This document shows, one piece after another, positions 35,484-47,999 of a stretch of DNA of 64,000 bases (the first letter of the stretch is position 1; every line of letters starts with the position of its first letter). Both the position numbers and the translations under genes were made by a program. The notes below the pieces were generated by a model. The model saw only the letters and a list, made by a program, of their open reading frames with translations. It made no database searches and was not told where the DNA came from. The stretch is from Datisca glomerata (Eukaryota; Streptophyta; Magnoliopsida; Cucurbitales; Datiscaceae), in the NCBI GenBank assembly GCA_003255025.1, contig QANY01002930.1, forward strand, positions 496,001 through 560,000. Direction: 5' to 3'.

Positions 35484-35990
35484 ATCTAAATTATCGACCT
35501 CTACAGTAATCTAAACAAAAACCCATGCTATTTGTAATCAAACAAAAGTAACAAAAACCCATGCTATTTGTAATCAAACAAAAGCTCGATAAACTTCAAA
35601 AAATTCAGAAATAAAAAAAAACCTCAATAAACTTCGGAAATATAATTTCCAAATATACCTTCGAAACCCCCCTAAATATACAGTATTAGAACCAAAAAAT
35701 CAAAAAATAAAACCCCCAAATATACCTTCGAAAACCCTCCTAAATATACGGTATTAAAACAAAAAAATAGAAAACAAAACCCCCAAATATACCTTCGATA
35801 GACTGCCCGAGCATGAGAGAGTGAGAGAGAGGAGTTGCGAGAACGAGGACGACGGACTGAATCGTGGAGGAAGCTGAGAGCGGAGAACGATGGAGCTGAG
35901 GAGTTGACCGATCGGGATTAATGGGGTGGGTGGGTTAGGGTGTTGGGATCGAAGAGAAGGGGGAATGAGGCAGATGATTTAGTTTTATGA
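35484..35990 (-). other. 5' flank of the second MULE, with two local tandem repeats
   Basis: A 36-bp duplication (acccatgctatttgtaatca at 35521 and 35557) and a 66-67-bp repeat (tataccttcg at 35654, 35721 and 35787) precede a GA-rich stretch. Terminal inverted repeats of the MULE were not identified. Confidence 0.5.
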
Positions 35991-36238
35991 TTTTTTGTCT
36001 TTTTAGTCTTTTAGTTTATAATTTAATTAGTTTAATATTTTGTAAATTTAATATAAAACTATTAGATTTTAACAAAAGTTAAATATCAATGACCAATTCT
36101 CATATTTTAAAAATATTTTATATTAAATAAATAATTGAAAGATATAAATTATGGAAGGATAAAATTTTAAGAATGCAAATCCTCCTTTTCTCAAAATTTA
36201 ACTAAGGTAACTGAATTGTCGATTCAAAATATTACCTG

Positions 36239-36248
36239 TTATATATAT
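36239..36248 (+). promoter_or_regulatory. Possible TATA box of the transporter gene
   Basis: TTATATATAT about 470 bp upstream of the start codon. A (CT)13 tract at 36411-36436, common in plant 5' leaders, lies between, so the leader may be long or another TSS may be used. Confidence 0.3.
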
Positions 36249-36410
36249 CCTCGTAACCACACGGTCCACACCACCATTTTAAATGATGATGTCTGACGTT
36301 AACCGGCATTTTCATGAAAATCAATGATAAATAATTAAGTAGAAAAAAGAAAATGGAAAGCCCCGGGAAAAACGAAGCATGCTTTGTGATCCCTGACTCT
36401 CTCAGAAAGA

Positions 36411-36436
36411 CTCTCTCTCTCTCTCTCTCTCTCTCT
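36411..36436. repeat. (CT)n microsatellite in the 5' leader
   Basis: Thirteen CT repeats upstream of the transporter start codon; such pyrimidine tracts are frequent near plant transcription starts. Confidence 0.85.
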
Positions 36437-36709
36437 GCTGAATCTCTTTGATCCGAAATCGTTTGCTCCATATTAGCCTGTCAACTCACCTGACATTCTT
36501 GCCCGGCCTTTGTCCGTACGATTTCGCCTCTGAAACTCTAAGCATAATTTTCTTTTTTGTTCGTTTTTCGAAGTGGAAGTAGCGGAATCTCAGTCCCGCT
36601 TCGATTTCCTTTCTATGTCCTACTAGTGGTGGATGGCGTAATTTGATGCTGTTCGAATTTGGTGAAAGAGAGGAGGAGGCGATAGAGATATAGATAGAAG
36701 AGGTTGTGA

Positions 36710-36730
36710 ATGGGATATGGCGGAACCTAG
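36710..36730 (+). CDS. Short upstream ORF overlapping the transporter start
   Basis: ATG at 36710 opens a six-codon frame (MGYGGT, then TAG) that overlaps the main start at 36717 in another frame. Its -3 base is T (weak), while the main ATG has G at -3 and G at +4 (strong), so leaky scanning is likely. A regulatory effect is conjecture. Confidence 0.3.
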   Translation: MGYGGT

Positions 36731-39700
36731 TCCGGAAGAGAATAAACTATGGAAAGGGATTTTTTCCGTGCTTGGAATCATGATCACTCTAGTCACCTAC
36801 GGTGTATTACAGGTATAAACTTCTCTTATTATACCGAACATTTCCTTATTCATCGCTTTTCTACGTAGTTTTTGTTTTCCCCTTTGTCCATGAGCTATGG
36901 GTTCAAACATTTTTTCTCTAGTTTTTCCTGGATATTTTATAGGTGCGATGTGCAAACTTTAGACCTTTTCACAGTGATTCGCGATGTGCAAAGCTTAGAA
37001 TAGGAATCGGAGGTTTCAGTTGCCTAGACATTATGTATTTCTAACTTTATTTTTAATCTTATGAATTTGGTCTGAAACAATAAGCAGAGGTAAACGATTA
37101 CTTGATATCCTTCTTCCATGAAGGAGGCAAATGATCATTTAGGGGGGGGGGACTAGTATAAGAATTAGGGAAAGTGGACAAATCGTGGGTTTTTTTCTGT
37201 TTACAGCAAAGAGAATACTTGATATCTGGCAAAGATCTCCCAAAATCATATATTTGTTTTTTTATCAGCATAAGGTGATATTGATGTTGTTCATACTCAT
37301 ACTTCATATTGATCCTTTAAGAAATTGGGGACTATATTGAGTTCATATAATTCAACAAGCTATATGGAATGCTTCAGTCAATAGGTTGCAAATCAGGAGT
37401 TTGAAGAGTTAGTTTTGTGCAGGAAAAGATCATGAGAGTACCATATGGGGTGAACAAAGAATATTTCAAGTACTCGCTGTTTCTCGTGTTCTGTAACCGC
37501 ATTACGACATCTGCAGTATCTGCTGGCGCTTTACTGGTGAGTTAGCTGCTGTGTAGGCTTACTACTTCAAACTTTGTGGGTCGTGTCTAACGGTGTTGAA
37601 GGGAGTTTGTAAAATTTTGTCAGGACCAGTGGAGTTGTTTAGCTGCTAGGTGTCTTACAGGGATCGTATGGGTTGAACATTTATATTTTGTGTTCTTCCA
37701 TCAGCTTTTTTATTTAAAACTTCGATTGACTCTCTAAAAATTCTATTTTAGGCAAGTAAAAAAGCCATGGACCCTGTAGCTCCAGTTTACAAATATTGCC
37801 TCATTTCAGTATCAAACATATTGACTACCACATGTCAGTATGAGGTAAGTTGTGGCATCTTGTCATTTTTTAACGTTTGATATCATGGTAAAACTACTCA
37901 GTGTGGTTTCTATATCGTTTTAGGACTTCTGTAAGTAGTAGTTTATGTTGGTGTTACAACGTGCTTGCAGGCCCTCAAGTATGTCAGTTTTCCTGTTCAG
38001 ACGCTTGCAAAGTGTGCAAAAATGATACCTGTTATGGTAAGTTAATTTGATATGGTAATTGGGGTCTCTACATCTTCTCATTTTGCACTTTTTCCATTCA
38101 AAATGTTGTATCCTTGCTTTCTTCAGAAGCATTCATCTCTTACCACGCTTGTTATTGTTAACAGGTCTGGGGCACAATCATCATGCAAAAGAAATACAAG
38201 GGACGTGATTATTTGTTGGCGTTCCTTGTTACTGTGGGCTGTTCGATATTTATTTTGTATCCGGTAATAACATTTTGTTACAGTCTCCATCTGCACTCTT
38301 TAAAATGCACACATGCAACAGTTTGTATTTTAACTGTATCAAGTCTCAAAGAATAATGTTAATTCCTAGTAAAGGCCAAAAGTAACAATAATTCACATGC
38401 TATGAGTTAGTTCTATATTTTATTAAAGCCATGAAAAACCAAGAAACGTGGTGGTAGACAAAAGATGTTCGTGAGTGTAAGTGATAGCTTTATGCCTAAT
38501 CGTTTTAAATGATTTGAAAGCTGCATTGTCCTTTCTTATGTTGATCAAATTTATGGATTCTTCTCTAAACTCGCATCCATTTGGCAAAAATTTCAGGAGT
38601 ATGAATTTTTTTTCCAAACCATATCTGGTGATGATGTTGAAACACTAGTCATCCCTTAAGTTATGATTTATGTTACGGATAGTATATGAGATTCCGAAAG
38701 TAACTTGCATCCATTTGATTGTATTCTGAATTAATCTTTTCTTTTTTTCTATTGTAGGCAGCATCTGACATTAGTCCATACAGTAGGGGAAGGGAAAACA
38801 CTGTTTGGGGCATCTCCCTCATGATTGGCTATCTTGGGTATCAATTTGAATCTAACTTCTCTAATTTCTGGGATGAGGTTAATTTACAATTTTCTGTCCA
38901 TAACCTTATCTGTGGGAACCAAATATTAGAAGTAGAAAAACGGAAAGGAAAAAGGTTGGGTGCCGGGTACCGGGTGCCGCCGCAGGGTGAGAGACAAAGA
39001 TCTGTACTGGGGAAATAAAATGGATGAAGAAGTGTTGTTATATCTTCAGAAATAGACTTGAGAAAGAATTTATCAAGAGAAAAATGCAGCTTTTCACTTC
39101 ATTACACCTTTTGCGTACTTTAGTTGGGTTTCACCCTTCGTACACATTTATTGGGTAGAAATGGCTATTATGTGCAAGCAGTAAATCTTAAACCCATCAG
39201 TTTATACCACTCAGTCTTCTCTTTTAGATAAAAAAACTGTGAGTTTAAGAAATATTTGTCCCAAGGAGAAAGTTTCGTCCCTCCCATATTTCTCTTTTGT
39301 TTCCTTTTACTACTTGGCTCCTTAATACAAGAGGTATCCAATAGAGGAAAATAAGAGAGAAACAAACTGTAATAGGCAATGTCGTATTTTCTCCATTTTA
39401 GTAAAATACTTTTCATTTATTAGTATGCTCATGCTTTTCACTGCACATGAGTGGGTGCTTACAAGTACAGTGAACAGCTTAAACTAAGAGTAAAGGAGTT
39501 AGGGTTTTTTGGTTAATCAATGTTTATTAGGATATTGGTCTTGTTGAAATTAAGCATCACTCAATAGTTCCTAGTCGGTTGATTACTCAATAGTTATGTT
39601 ACTTGGTGCTATTGGATTTGAATTCTTTGCTAGCCATTCATGCATTTCAAATTGATTGATATACTCGTGTGTTTAACAGGTTTGATGGTTTCACTAGCAC

Positions 39701-40923
39701 ATTTCAAGATAAACTTTTTAAAGGCTACAATATGGAAATACATAATCAAATATTCTATACAACATTATGTTCGTGCATTCTTAGCTTGACAGGTCAGTTC
39801 TCTCTTTTACTGTCATATTGTTCTTGAACCGTTACATAACTGTGTCCCTACATCCACCAAACTAACTACAATTTTTCCTTTTCTGTTGGTACCCTTGTAA
39901 ATTTTAAAGTCAACTAGGCAAACATCAAGGGCAGTAAATTTTTTTATTCTCATATGAGAAAAATGAGAGTTGATCTTGTTTCCATTGTATTTTTCCTATT
40001 CTCTTTTAATTGTTTCTTGCCTACTAGAAGCTGTAAGCCCTCCAAAGGGAGTTAATTGACCACTGTCATATGGTCTCTGTTTGTGAAGTAAACTAAATTT
40101 TGTGGAGCTGTTTTCAGACAGTTAATATGGTTTCTTGGTTCAGCATCTTGAACTGCTCTAGCTTATATTTTTTTTGGGACTCCAATAGATTGCATGCTTA
40201 ATTCATTTGATCAGGCCTCATATTGCAAGGGCATCTACTTCTGGCAGTTGATTTCATTTACCGCCATAATGATTGTTTCTTTGACGTAGCATTGCTTTCC
40301 ACTGTGAGTTACCTTAACCTCTATTTTTTCTTAGTTCCATATGCGTTTTTGCTTGTCTAATTTTCAGTTGCCTTTTGCTTTTAGTTGTCCCCATTCCCTT
40401 CCATCTGGATCCAAAAGGAATATTCCTTGTTCATTTCTCTGACAGAGAAGTATATCTTTGTTGATTGTAAACTGATTTTTTGCTGCAGGTGGCAACTGCT
40501 AGTCAATTTTTCATTTCTTACACAATTCGCACGTTTGGTGCTCTTACATTTGCCACTATAATGACCACAAGACAGGTAAGTTATAAGAAGATACTTTCGC
40601 CTTGTATTTTCCTTTACGATGCTCTGATTGGAAATTCTCTTTGCTGAAGTTGGTGAGCATCATGCTGTCATGTGTATGGTTTGCACATCCTCTTAGCTGG
40701 GAACAGTATATTGGAGCTGTAAGCCTCAACCTCAATTTCTTCAGTAAACATCTTAATTTAACTCTTTTTGACTTCTGATAACACAAACTCTTGATACATT
40801 GATCAGGTTGTTGTTTTTAGTTCTCTTTATGCTAAAAGCTTCCTGAGGAATTCACCCCCAAAGCCTTCACATCCAGAGACGATACAGAATGGATCTTCAA
40901 GCCCATTAAAGGAGAATCCATGA
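36717..40923 (+). CDS. UTR5: UDP-galactose/UDP-glucose transporter, UTR2/UTR5 type
   Basis: Eleven coding exons with GT-AG introns: 36717-36812, 37423-37536, 37752-37844, 37971-38036, 38165-38263, 38758-38837, 39680-39792, 40215-40303, 40489-40575, 40650-40718, 40807-40923. They join in frame to 340 aa, close to the ~345 aa of Arabidopsis UTR2/UTR5. Conserved blocks include EKIMRVPYGVNKEYFKYSLF, ALKYVSFPVQTLAKCAKMIP, FDGFTSTFQDKLFKGYNMEI and VATASQFFISYTIRTFGALT. The family (UAA/SLC35B) consists of multi-pass membrane antiporters exchanging nucleotide sugars across ER or Golgi membranes for glycan synthesis. The C-terminal tail is hydrophilic. All splice sites look normal and no stop interrupts the frame. 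The symbol could equally be the paralogue UTR2. Confidence 0.93.
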
Positions 40924-41989
40924 TCGGATTTGTCCAATATTTGCTATGCCTATTGCTCTTGGTACTGCCTCAATCTCTGGTGATGGGCAGCTTTAATTTT
41001 ATGCCTGAAGCTGCTTCTTTAAAGCCGAGATCAATGGAAACACAGGAACGGCTTTAACTTAACTTCCGACCTTATACAGACTGAGCTAGCATTGTCATCA
41101 CTAATATAGAGATACACAAGATTTTGCTGCACCCCCATTTTCTAAAAGGGAGATGTAGATAAATCAAAGGCTAATTTATGTTTCCTTTTCTAATTTCTTC
41201 CATTACAATGTGGCTTTGAAGAAAATCAGTGTAATTTTTTCTTTAAAACGAAAAAAGACGGTATAACTCAGTTGCTCGGGTAATGGGAGCAACAAAGAAG
41301 CAGCTTCAATTTTTTCTTTGTCTATTCTATTCTTGAAGTTTTCCAAGGTCGTCTATGGGAGCAACAAAACAGGGAGAACAGTTTAAGATTTAAAAAATTG
41401 GGCTGGTGCGAAGGCAATAACTTTTTTCTTTTGGCTAAATAAGCAGATGGTCCAACTGTTTAAAAAAATGGCCAAAATTTTTATACTAATGGTATCAAAT
41501 AGCTTTCTTTACTTTATGTAAGCACTTAGACAGATGCCTTAGTTTAAAAAGAATTAAATTTATGGCATCGCATAAATCAATTTTCAACGATTTTTACTGT
41601 TAGAAAGTAAGTGGAATCTTCGACACACTCTCTCTTCGACACTCTCTCTGGCTTTAGTCTTGCTCTCTAAACGCTCCCTAGTCAAATCGCTATTCTCTCT
41701 ATGTGATTTGTCTGTTTGTCATCGTTTTTTTATCTATTTTCTTTGAGATTCTTAGAGACCCGTATGGAGTTTTTGCTGGTATAAGAAGGTGGTTATGCTT
41801 TAACCGCTATTCAGTTATGAACCTTCTATTTCTTTAGTTTTCAAGAATCTGTAATTTAGGCATCTTGGTGAGATGGAAGTGGGTGTTCTGGGATTTCTTG
41901 TATTATGAACAAGCAAATAAAACAATAATGAGAGAATAAGAACTCGAAAGTTTTATTTGTTTGTTTTCGATTAATTTTTGATCTTGTAC
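40924..41989. other. 3' flank of the transporter and spacer
   Basis: The likely 3' UTR extends to about 41230. Beyond that no gene was recognised; a CT-rich stretch occurs at 41620-41720. Confidence 0.4.
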
Positions 41990-42867
41990 ATGCTCTTATT
42001 TATTTTTGAAAGTGGCAATTAAATAATAATAAATCCTCCTATTTTGTAGTAAACAATGAGGAACTGATACACATCTTTGGTGAATATTCTCTTCGAAGAC
42101 CTCATTCGTAACCGTCTGATTAATCCTACGATCCATGTTCCATCTGTTCCTTAATTGATTCCTTGGTATAGATCTTGCCGCGTGTAAGGTCGAATTTTGA
42201 CTATTTATTGACCCCCATTACAGTCAACAAATATTATTCGTTGAAGTGTAATGATTACCATTTCTTATTCTTGACATCATGCCTTCCATTTCTATTCTCA
42301 AGTGCTTCTTGGAAGCACGCAAAATAGCTTCCTAGGTAACTTTTTGACTGTCTACTGTTAGTGATGTTTTTCATTTTGTTTCACCGTTACATCTTCCCAT
42401 TTCCATTCTTGATATTACTTGGAAGCACGCGACATGATTTTTGAACTTACCTTTGGTAGACTACACTTGCTTCTTTTGCCAGCTGTCACTTCCTTATTCT
42501 TCAGTTGTCGCTACAATACGTTTTCACTGCACCTTTTCAGTCTCACCTTTTCGATGAACCTTTTCGTACTCGAGTGCCTCAAAAATCCTTTCATTACATC
42601 TTTTCAACATTTATGAAATAAATTAAAACCCTTCTTCGTGTCCGCAACCTATTTAAAGGCCTTTGTCTTCATTCTTTCTTCGTTCTTCACTTTCAATATC
42701 ATAAGTTTTCCATCTCTTCTTCTTCTTCTTCTTCTCTGTATGTCGTTCATTTCTTAGAGTTCTTCTTCTTCTCTGTATGTCGTTCATTTCTTAGAGTTAT
42801 GGCGGATGGAACCAAATTTCAGCCCATTGTCCCTTAATTAGAACTGATCCTAGGTTTAGGCAGTTGA
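41990..42867 (+). mobile_element. Remnant of gypsy family X: 3' region with antisense ORF start
   Basis: The words CCCCCATTACA and GTGTAATGA-TAC (42207-42258) and a plus-strand ORF start (42799, ATGGCGGATGGAACC) are shared with 47120-47600 of the better preserved copy. A tatttaaagg motif at 42649 could be the TATA box of the antisense transcript. It is cut at 42868 by an LTR-like repeat. A 37-bp tandem duplication lies at 42724-42799. Confidence 0.45.
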
Positions 42868-43998
42868 TGTTGTAACTACGTCCATAAAGTAGGATATAAT
42901 AACTATTTATGAGTAAACGATTATTTCTTTGACATTTATGTATTACTGAATTTTATGAATAAATTAAAATTTCTTTTAATTAAAGTGTGTTTGTAATTGA
43001 CTTAAATCCTGAAACTATTATCAACGTAAGAAAAGTAAAAACTGAACGATATTTCAGATAAACTCTTTTGAGTTAGTTCAGAATGTTATCCACACTCTTA
43101 GGATCGATTGAGCATGGGAGTGAAGACTCTAACGGTTGACCTAAACATGTTATGGAACATGTTGAATTGATCAGTAACTAATTAGTTTTGAGCAAAGCCA
43201 TTTATCTAGCTATAAATCTAATTGTTACATCTTAATGGTATTTTCATAATTACCTTAATCTTCAGGTGAATACGAAACTTGACTTAGTTACTTGATATGC
43301 CAAATGAGTGAGTTTGAATTGTCGGACAATACCTCGACTGTTGGGACCATGATTCAACTATGTTGGAGTTGCGTGATACACAAATATGAAATTCGTGGTA
43401 AGATTGCAAAAGCAACAACATCTCCTTATACTGTATTGATGAATGTGTGAATAAATAAATCGGGTCTGGTACTCGATGACATGAGTCATTGAATAAGACA
43501 TGATGATCTGTATGAGATTCTTTCTTATTCACAGTCAATAAATGAGTTAAGAAAATAATAACTAGAGGGGTAATACGATAATTTTATATCCCACTCTTAT
43601 TACTGATATTCATGAAGAGTAATATTATTAAATATTCTGTAGACCGTGAAATATAAATGTTTATTTACACCGACAGAAAATATAGCGCGCATGAATCGAG
43701 TGAGATCAAACCTATAGTGGGATTGTATGATATCATGATTCAATAAGTCGATAATTTAAGGAAATAAATTGGCCAGGTATTTGAATCTCATAGCTTTGTT
43801 AATGTGAATCCATTCGGTCTTAGGAATAGCTCATAAGGACAAGAATGAGAAACAACGTCTGTTGGATCAAAAATGTATTTTGGACCAATGTACACTTCCC
43901 GAGCCCTATATGAGATGGGTGTCATCACTAAATTAGTGAAGAGCAAAGTTAATGTTTAAATTAGTTATATTATTAGTTTCTAATTATTCCATTATACC
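42868..43998 (+). repeat. LTR-like repeat, truncated copy
   Basis: About 1.1 kb matching 54488-55690 in the same orientation (shared blocks TATAATAACTATTTATGAGT, TTTCTTTGACATTTATGTAT, GACTGTTGGGA). It starts TGTTG directly in the antisense ORF of the preceding remnant, so it inserted there. The right part seen in the longer copy is missing. Confidence 0.7.
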
Positions 43999-45130
43999 TT
44001 TAGTTCTTAATTCTCTATAATAAACGGGTCGGGTTTTCTCTTAACAATCTGATTTTTAGCTTTCTTGAGCAAGTTATCCAATATATTATTGTTGGGTTTC
44101 AAGGCAGGTCGCTTGAGATTCACATCATTTGGTATCGAGGTTTGCTCTTGGTTTCTAGAAATAGATCCAAGTCTATTTCTTTACGGTGATTCTTAAAATG
44201 GCCATAACGTTTTATCCGGGTGCTGAAATAGCTATTATTGCACATCAAATCGAGCTGATATCTGAGCCCTAGGACTTTGTATACGACAAGCCCGTTAAAT
44301 AAAAAATTTCGAATCCAAATTCTATCGTTATCAATAGTATCTTTTCTTATCTTATTTTATCGTATCGTATCATATTATATCTTATCTTATTATATCTTAT
44401 ATTATCTTTTCATATCTTATAATATTTTGTCATATCTTATATTAACATATCTTAGCTTATATTATATTATCTTATCATATCTTATAGCATCTCATCATAT
44501 CATATCATATCTTAACTTCTGTAAAGAAAGACAGAGTGAAGAATTGTAGAATTGCAACAAAGTTCTTTTAGCTGTAAAAGCATGATGAAGGAAAGATTTC
44601 CAACTAAGTTGTATGCTAAAGGAGACGGTCTATTTCAAGAGAAGATTCAAGGTCGAATCCTTTTGAGGAGAGAATGAATGATGAGAACCACGAAGCAAAC
44701 CAAAGGGAGCCAATTACACATTCCAAATGGGTCAATTACAAGGGCTAGATCTCATAAAATCAAAGAAAACCTTAATGGGCTAATTAAAGAATTTTGGGCT
44801 GATTCTGGAAAATTGCATGCAAAGATGAGTCTAAATAATAATCAAGACTTTATCCATATCATCAAGCAATTGAAGAGGCTAATTAGAAATTAGACTAGAA
44901 ATAGATCTCTTTTCATATTTCAAATGTAACTAGAGTCTTTTATCTTTCTCAATGGCTGCAACAAACCTCTATGTAAAGAGGGTTTATCATTTATAAAAGC
45001 TAGAGATTATTGATAATATATTTTAGAGAATTTCTCTCTGATTCTTCTTCAACTCTTCGGACTTATTAGATTTTTATACGTCGCGTTCGCCCCGACTTAT
45101 CAATCCGTTCATCCATCCCAGATTGTGGCG
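43999..45130 (+). mobile_element. Degenerate LTR retrotransposon fragments
   Basis: A string TTTGGTATCGAGGTTTGCTC at about 44130-44149 resembles the initiator-tRNA-Met primer site (TGGTATCAGAGC) after an LTR. A plus-strand frame (44678-44893) contains PNGSITRARSHKIKENLNGL, the tail motif of many plant gypsy polyproteins. Between them is a TATCT-type microsatellite. No intact domain remains. Confidence 0.45.
44335..44520. repeat. Degenerate (TATCT)n/(ATATCTTAT)n microsatellite
   Basis: About 185 bp of imperfect five-base repeats (TATCTTATCTTAT, TATCATATCTTAT). Confidence 0.85.
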
Positions 45131-45234
45131 TCTTTGACATATCATTTCACCTTTATAGTTTTGGTTCTTTTCAACAAGTTTGAATTGGGTCAAACTACAA
45201 TCCTTTCTTAGTTTTAAATCGATCTTAGGACTCT

Positions 45235-46560
45235 TGAACTATCATTACTATCAGGTTTCATTGCAGATCATTGGTGAGGTTCATATAATTTCTCCTAACT
45301 ATTTAGTAAAACATTAAAGTCCCCAGTAACTAACCATCGAATTAGATTTAGGCAGTTTATCATATTGTAACCATCTATCTTTCTTATCCCTACTACCATA
45401 AAAGAAAGTACTTATTCCATGTCCATTAACACACTTATCAACAATGTTATTAGTATTAGAGAAACTATTAACAAAAATCTTATTATTCCAATAAACAGTC
45501 ATCCCACCAAATAAACCAATAGGATCTATAATATCGTAAAAATCATATTTCCATTTTTAATTAAAATTTTAACCCTAACTATCCTAGTTTTAGTCTCCAA
45601 AAGACAAATTAAATTGTGCTTAAATTTGATTAGGGTATCCTTCAAGGCTAGAACTATCATGTTATTACCCAATCCCTAACATTTTCAAATTAAAATACTC
45701 ATTGATCCTGAGATGGCTTGTTATGAAAGCCATCATACTTCCAACATCAATAATATATTTTGAGCCCAAATCCACATTATTCAAGTTTTCTTGAAAACTC
45801 ATATCTTTAAAATTTTCCTTTTCAATTCTTGGTCTTATGTTACTATTTACTCTAACACTATGAGAGTTATTCTTTAGGGGATGTTTACTCTTACCAACGT
45901 TATGTTTTAATTTTTCAAACAGACAACTTCATGGTTAGATAAGCATAAAACAGTACCTAATGGACCTATATCATTGGGAGTACATAAGTTCTTACCAAGA
46001 GTTTGATCTGAAATACCAGCAGAGCTTCTAGTCACTTCTGATTTTTAAATATGTATTCTCTAACCATCCATGACATGATTTTGAAAAACTTGATCGTGAG
46101 TTTCCTGAATACATCCACTTAAACTTGTAGTGCTTCTACCCTATCCTTTTCCTTTGCCTAAAACACCTTAATCTGATTCAGAGTTTTTTTATTTGCTTCA
46201 GCCCTCAACCATTCCCCAAACAAACATCTTCTCCTTTTATCGACTCCTTTTTTAAAGGCAGGATCTAAGATCATGTTAGATTACACCACACATAAATCAA
46301 GATTGAGGCAATCTCTCATATTTGAATTATATGTAAATAGGAGCCTTGTCTATACGTTTCACTCAGACACTAGGATTCAAAAAACATTTAAAATAAAATA
46401 AGTTATTCAAGCCCTAATAGATCTTGGAAGTGCTCCATTCAGAGTATATTCATCTCTCCATAATACTACCCTATTTTGATGCTAATATTTTAGTAATTAG
46501 CTCTGTAACCCAATTTTCGAGTAAGATCTTGAATTAGAAACCAAGTCGGAAAATTTTCAA
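45235..46560 (-). pseudogene. LINE ORF1/endonuclease remnant
   Basis: Minus-strand fragments GLGNNMIVLALKDTLIKFKH and LICLLETKTR (about 45675-45590) are the N-terminal motif of a LINE endonuclease. They are followed by GGMTVYWNNKIFVNSF and FYGSRDKKDRW (45502-45370) and a GDFNVLL-like site near 45255. The upstream region to 46560 has ORF1-like low-conservation sequence with stops. It represents a different LINE from the one at 1-4680. Confidence 0.6.
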
Positions 46561-46799
46561 AGTTCATCTCACTAACTGAGAACCATTCTCCAAGCTTCCA
46601 GGATTTAACAGAATATCATTAAAACCCCCCATAGACGTTTGCCCTCTATCTTTGAAAAACTTTATGACTCTTGATCTTAAACAAGAATTCTCTAAAACCT
46701 CGACTTTCATATTCTCTTTTAATCCCCAACTTTTCCTTAGAGCATTTGTCATGGCTGTAGTATTGAAAGTGTAAAAGAATTTTTTGGTATGGAAAATAT
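46561..46799. other. Spacer or outer LTR sequence of gypsy family X
   Basis: Small minus-strand frames (46564-46864) have no recognised family. The sequence may be part of the LTR, whose outer end is unclear. Confidence 0.3.
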
Positions 46800-46804
46800 A
46801 ATGA

Positions 46805-47150
46805 ACTAACAAAAGAAGAAATTGAGAGAAATTGAGCTAAGAATGTGTTTCTCGTATCCAACAATGTCTTTTGAGATTATCTATGCCACTATTTATACAC
46901 AAAATTACAGTTAATATCCTTAATTTTAGCATTCTGTTTTGCCTTTGAGGAGCCGTTACACGGTAAGTTCACGATCTGGCTGTTCGGTTGGTTAGTTTCT
47001 TCTAGAATATTCTTTTGTAACTATAACTTTTATCCAATGGTTCTTCTTTCTCCAAGTCCCTTTCATCAATCTCTCAGCCAGATTTTACCACGTGAGCATC
47101 ACAACATAAATACACTGTTCATTGGCCCCCATTACACTCTGTGAAATTCA
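46805..47150 (-). repeat. LTR part, left copy of family X
   Basis: Aligns to 50000-50308 with scattered substitutions. Its extent beyond the shared part is unclear because the other copy is cut. Confidence 0.6.
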
Positions 47151-47549
47151 TCCGCTGACGTGTAATGAGTATGATTACTTCGCTTTGAATAGTTGACACC
47201 TTTTAATACTTCGTTTGGGGATCAGTGATACACGCTTTCCAGACTTTCTTTTGGGTTAACGACGTCAAGCAATAATCATCTTTTTCGTAACTCGCGCGAC
47301 TGTTCATTTCCCATCCCCTTTTCTTCATTCCGTTTCATTTCAGCACGTCTTTCCATGAGTTTCAATCTTTTTAGTGAACTTTTCAAGATTTGAGTAATTT
47401 TATACTCAATTTCAAGTTTGCGCCTTGTTTATAGGACTCTTGTATTTATCATTTATTCATCTCTTCTTTCCATTGCTGTAAGTTCTTCCTCATTTTCTGT
47501 ATTTTTTTTTCTTCTTCCTTCTTCATCTCCCTTCTCCTGTTTTTCAAAT

Positions 47550-47999
47550 TTATGGATGAGGAAACCATTTTTTTCTCCCTCTATCCTTAGGGTTATAAGT
47601 GAACCTAAATTTAGAGAGTTTATGGGAATTTACCAAGGCGCCTTTCCCATTGACGTACTATGTTTCCTTGATGAGACCGAGGCAGTAGGCATAACTTGTA
47701 GGTCTCTCGCATAAGTTACCTTTCACCTTATGTATATAGCCTTAGGTTTTAAATTTCCTATTTCTCATTTCTTTCAAGAATTTTCTAGTCATTACGGCCT
47801 AGCTCCATCCCAATTTACTCGAAACTCTTATAGGATTATTCTTTTCTTCAAAGCTTTGAACAGGTTATACAACTTAGGTTTAGGTTTAACTAAACACCAC
47901 CTTACCTACATCATCAAATACTTAGGTTTAGGTTTAACTAAACACCACCTTACCTACATTATTCTTTTCTTCTTTCCTCACATTTTGTGGCTCATTTAG
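47550..47999 (+). pseudogene. Antisense ORF, putative gypsy-type transposon domain
   Basis: Plus-strand frames 47418-47714 and 47730-47999 read ISEPKFREFMGIYQGAFPID, then ITCRSLA, MYIALGFKFPISHFFQEFSS and HYGLAPSQFTRNSYRIILFF. This matches the domain catalogued as putative gypsy-type transposon (PF04195), which plant gypsy elements carry antisense to pol. A stop and a frameshift separate the two frames. A 48-bp direct duplication (47873-47920 and 47921-47968) keeps the frame and repeats LGLGLTKHHLTYII. Its function in retrotransposition is unknown. Confidence 0.65.

Noticed and set aside
44277..44549. Plus-strand 90-codon frame rich in Tyr, Leu and Ser
   Set aside because: It is translation of the TATCT-type microsatellite.
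47873..47968. Telomere-like repeats (TTTAGG words)
   Set aside because: Only short TTTAGG words within a 48-bp duplication; no TTTAGGG array.
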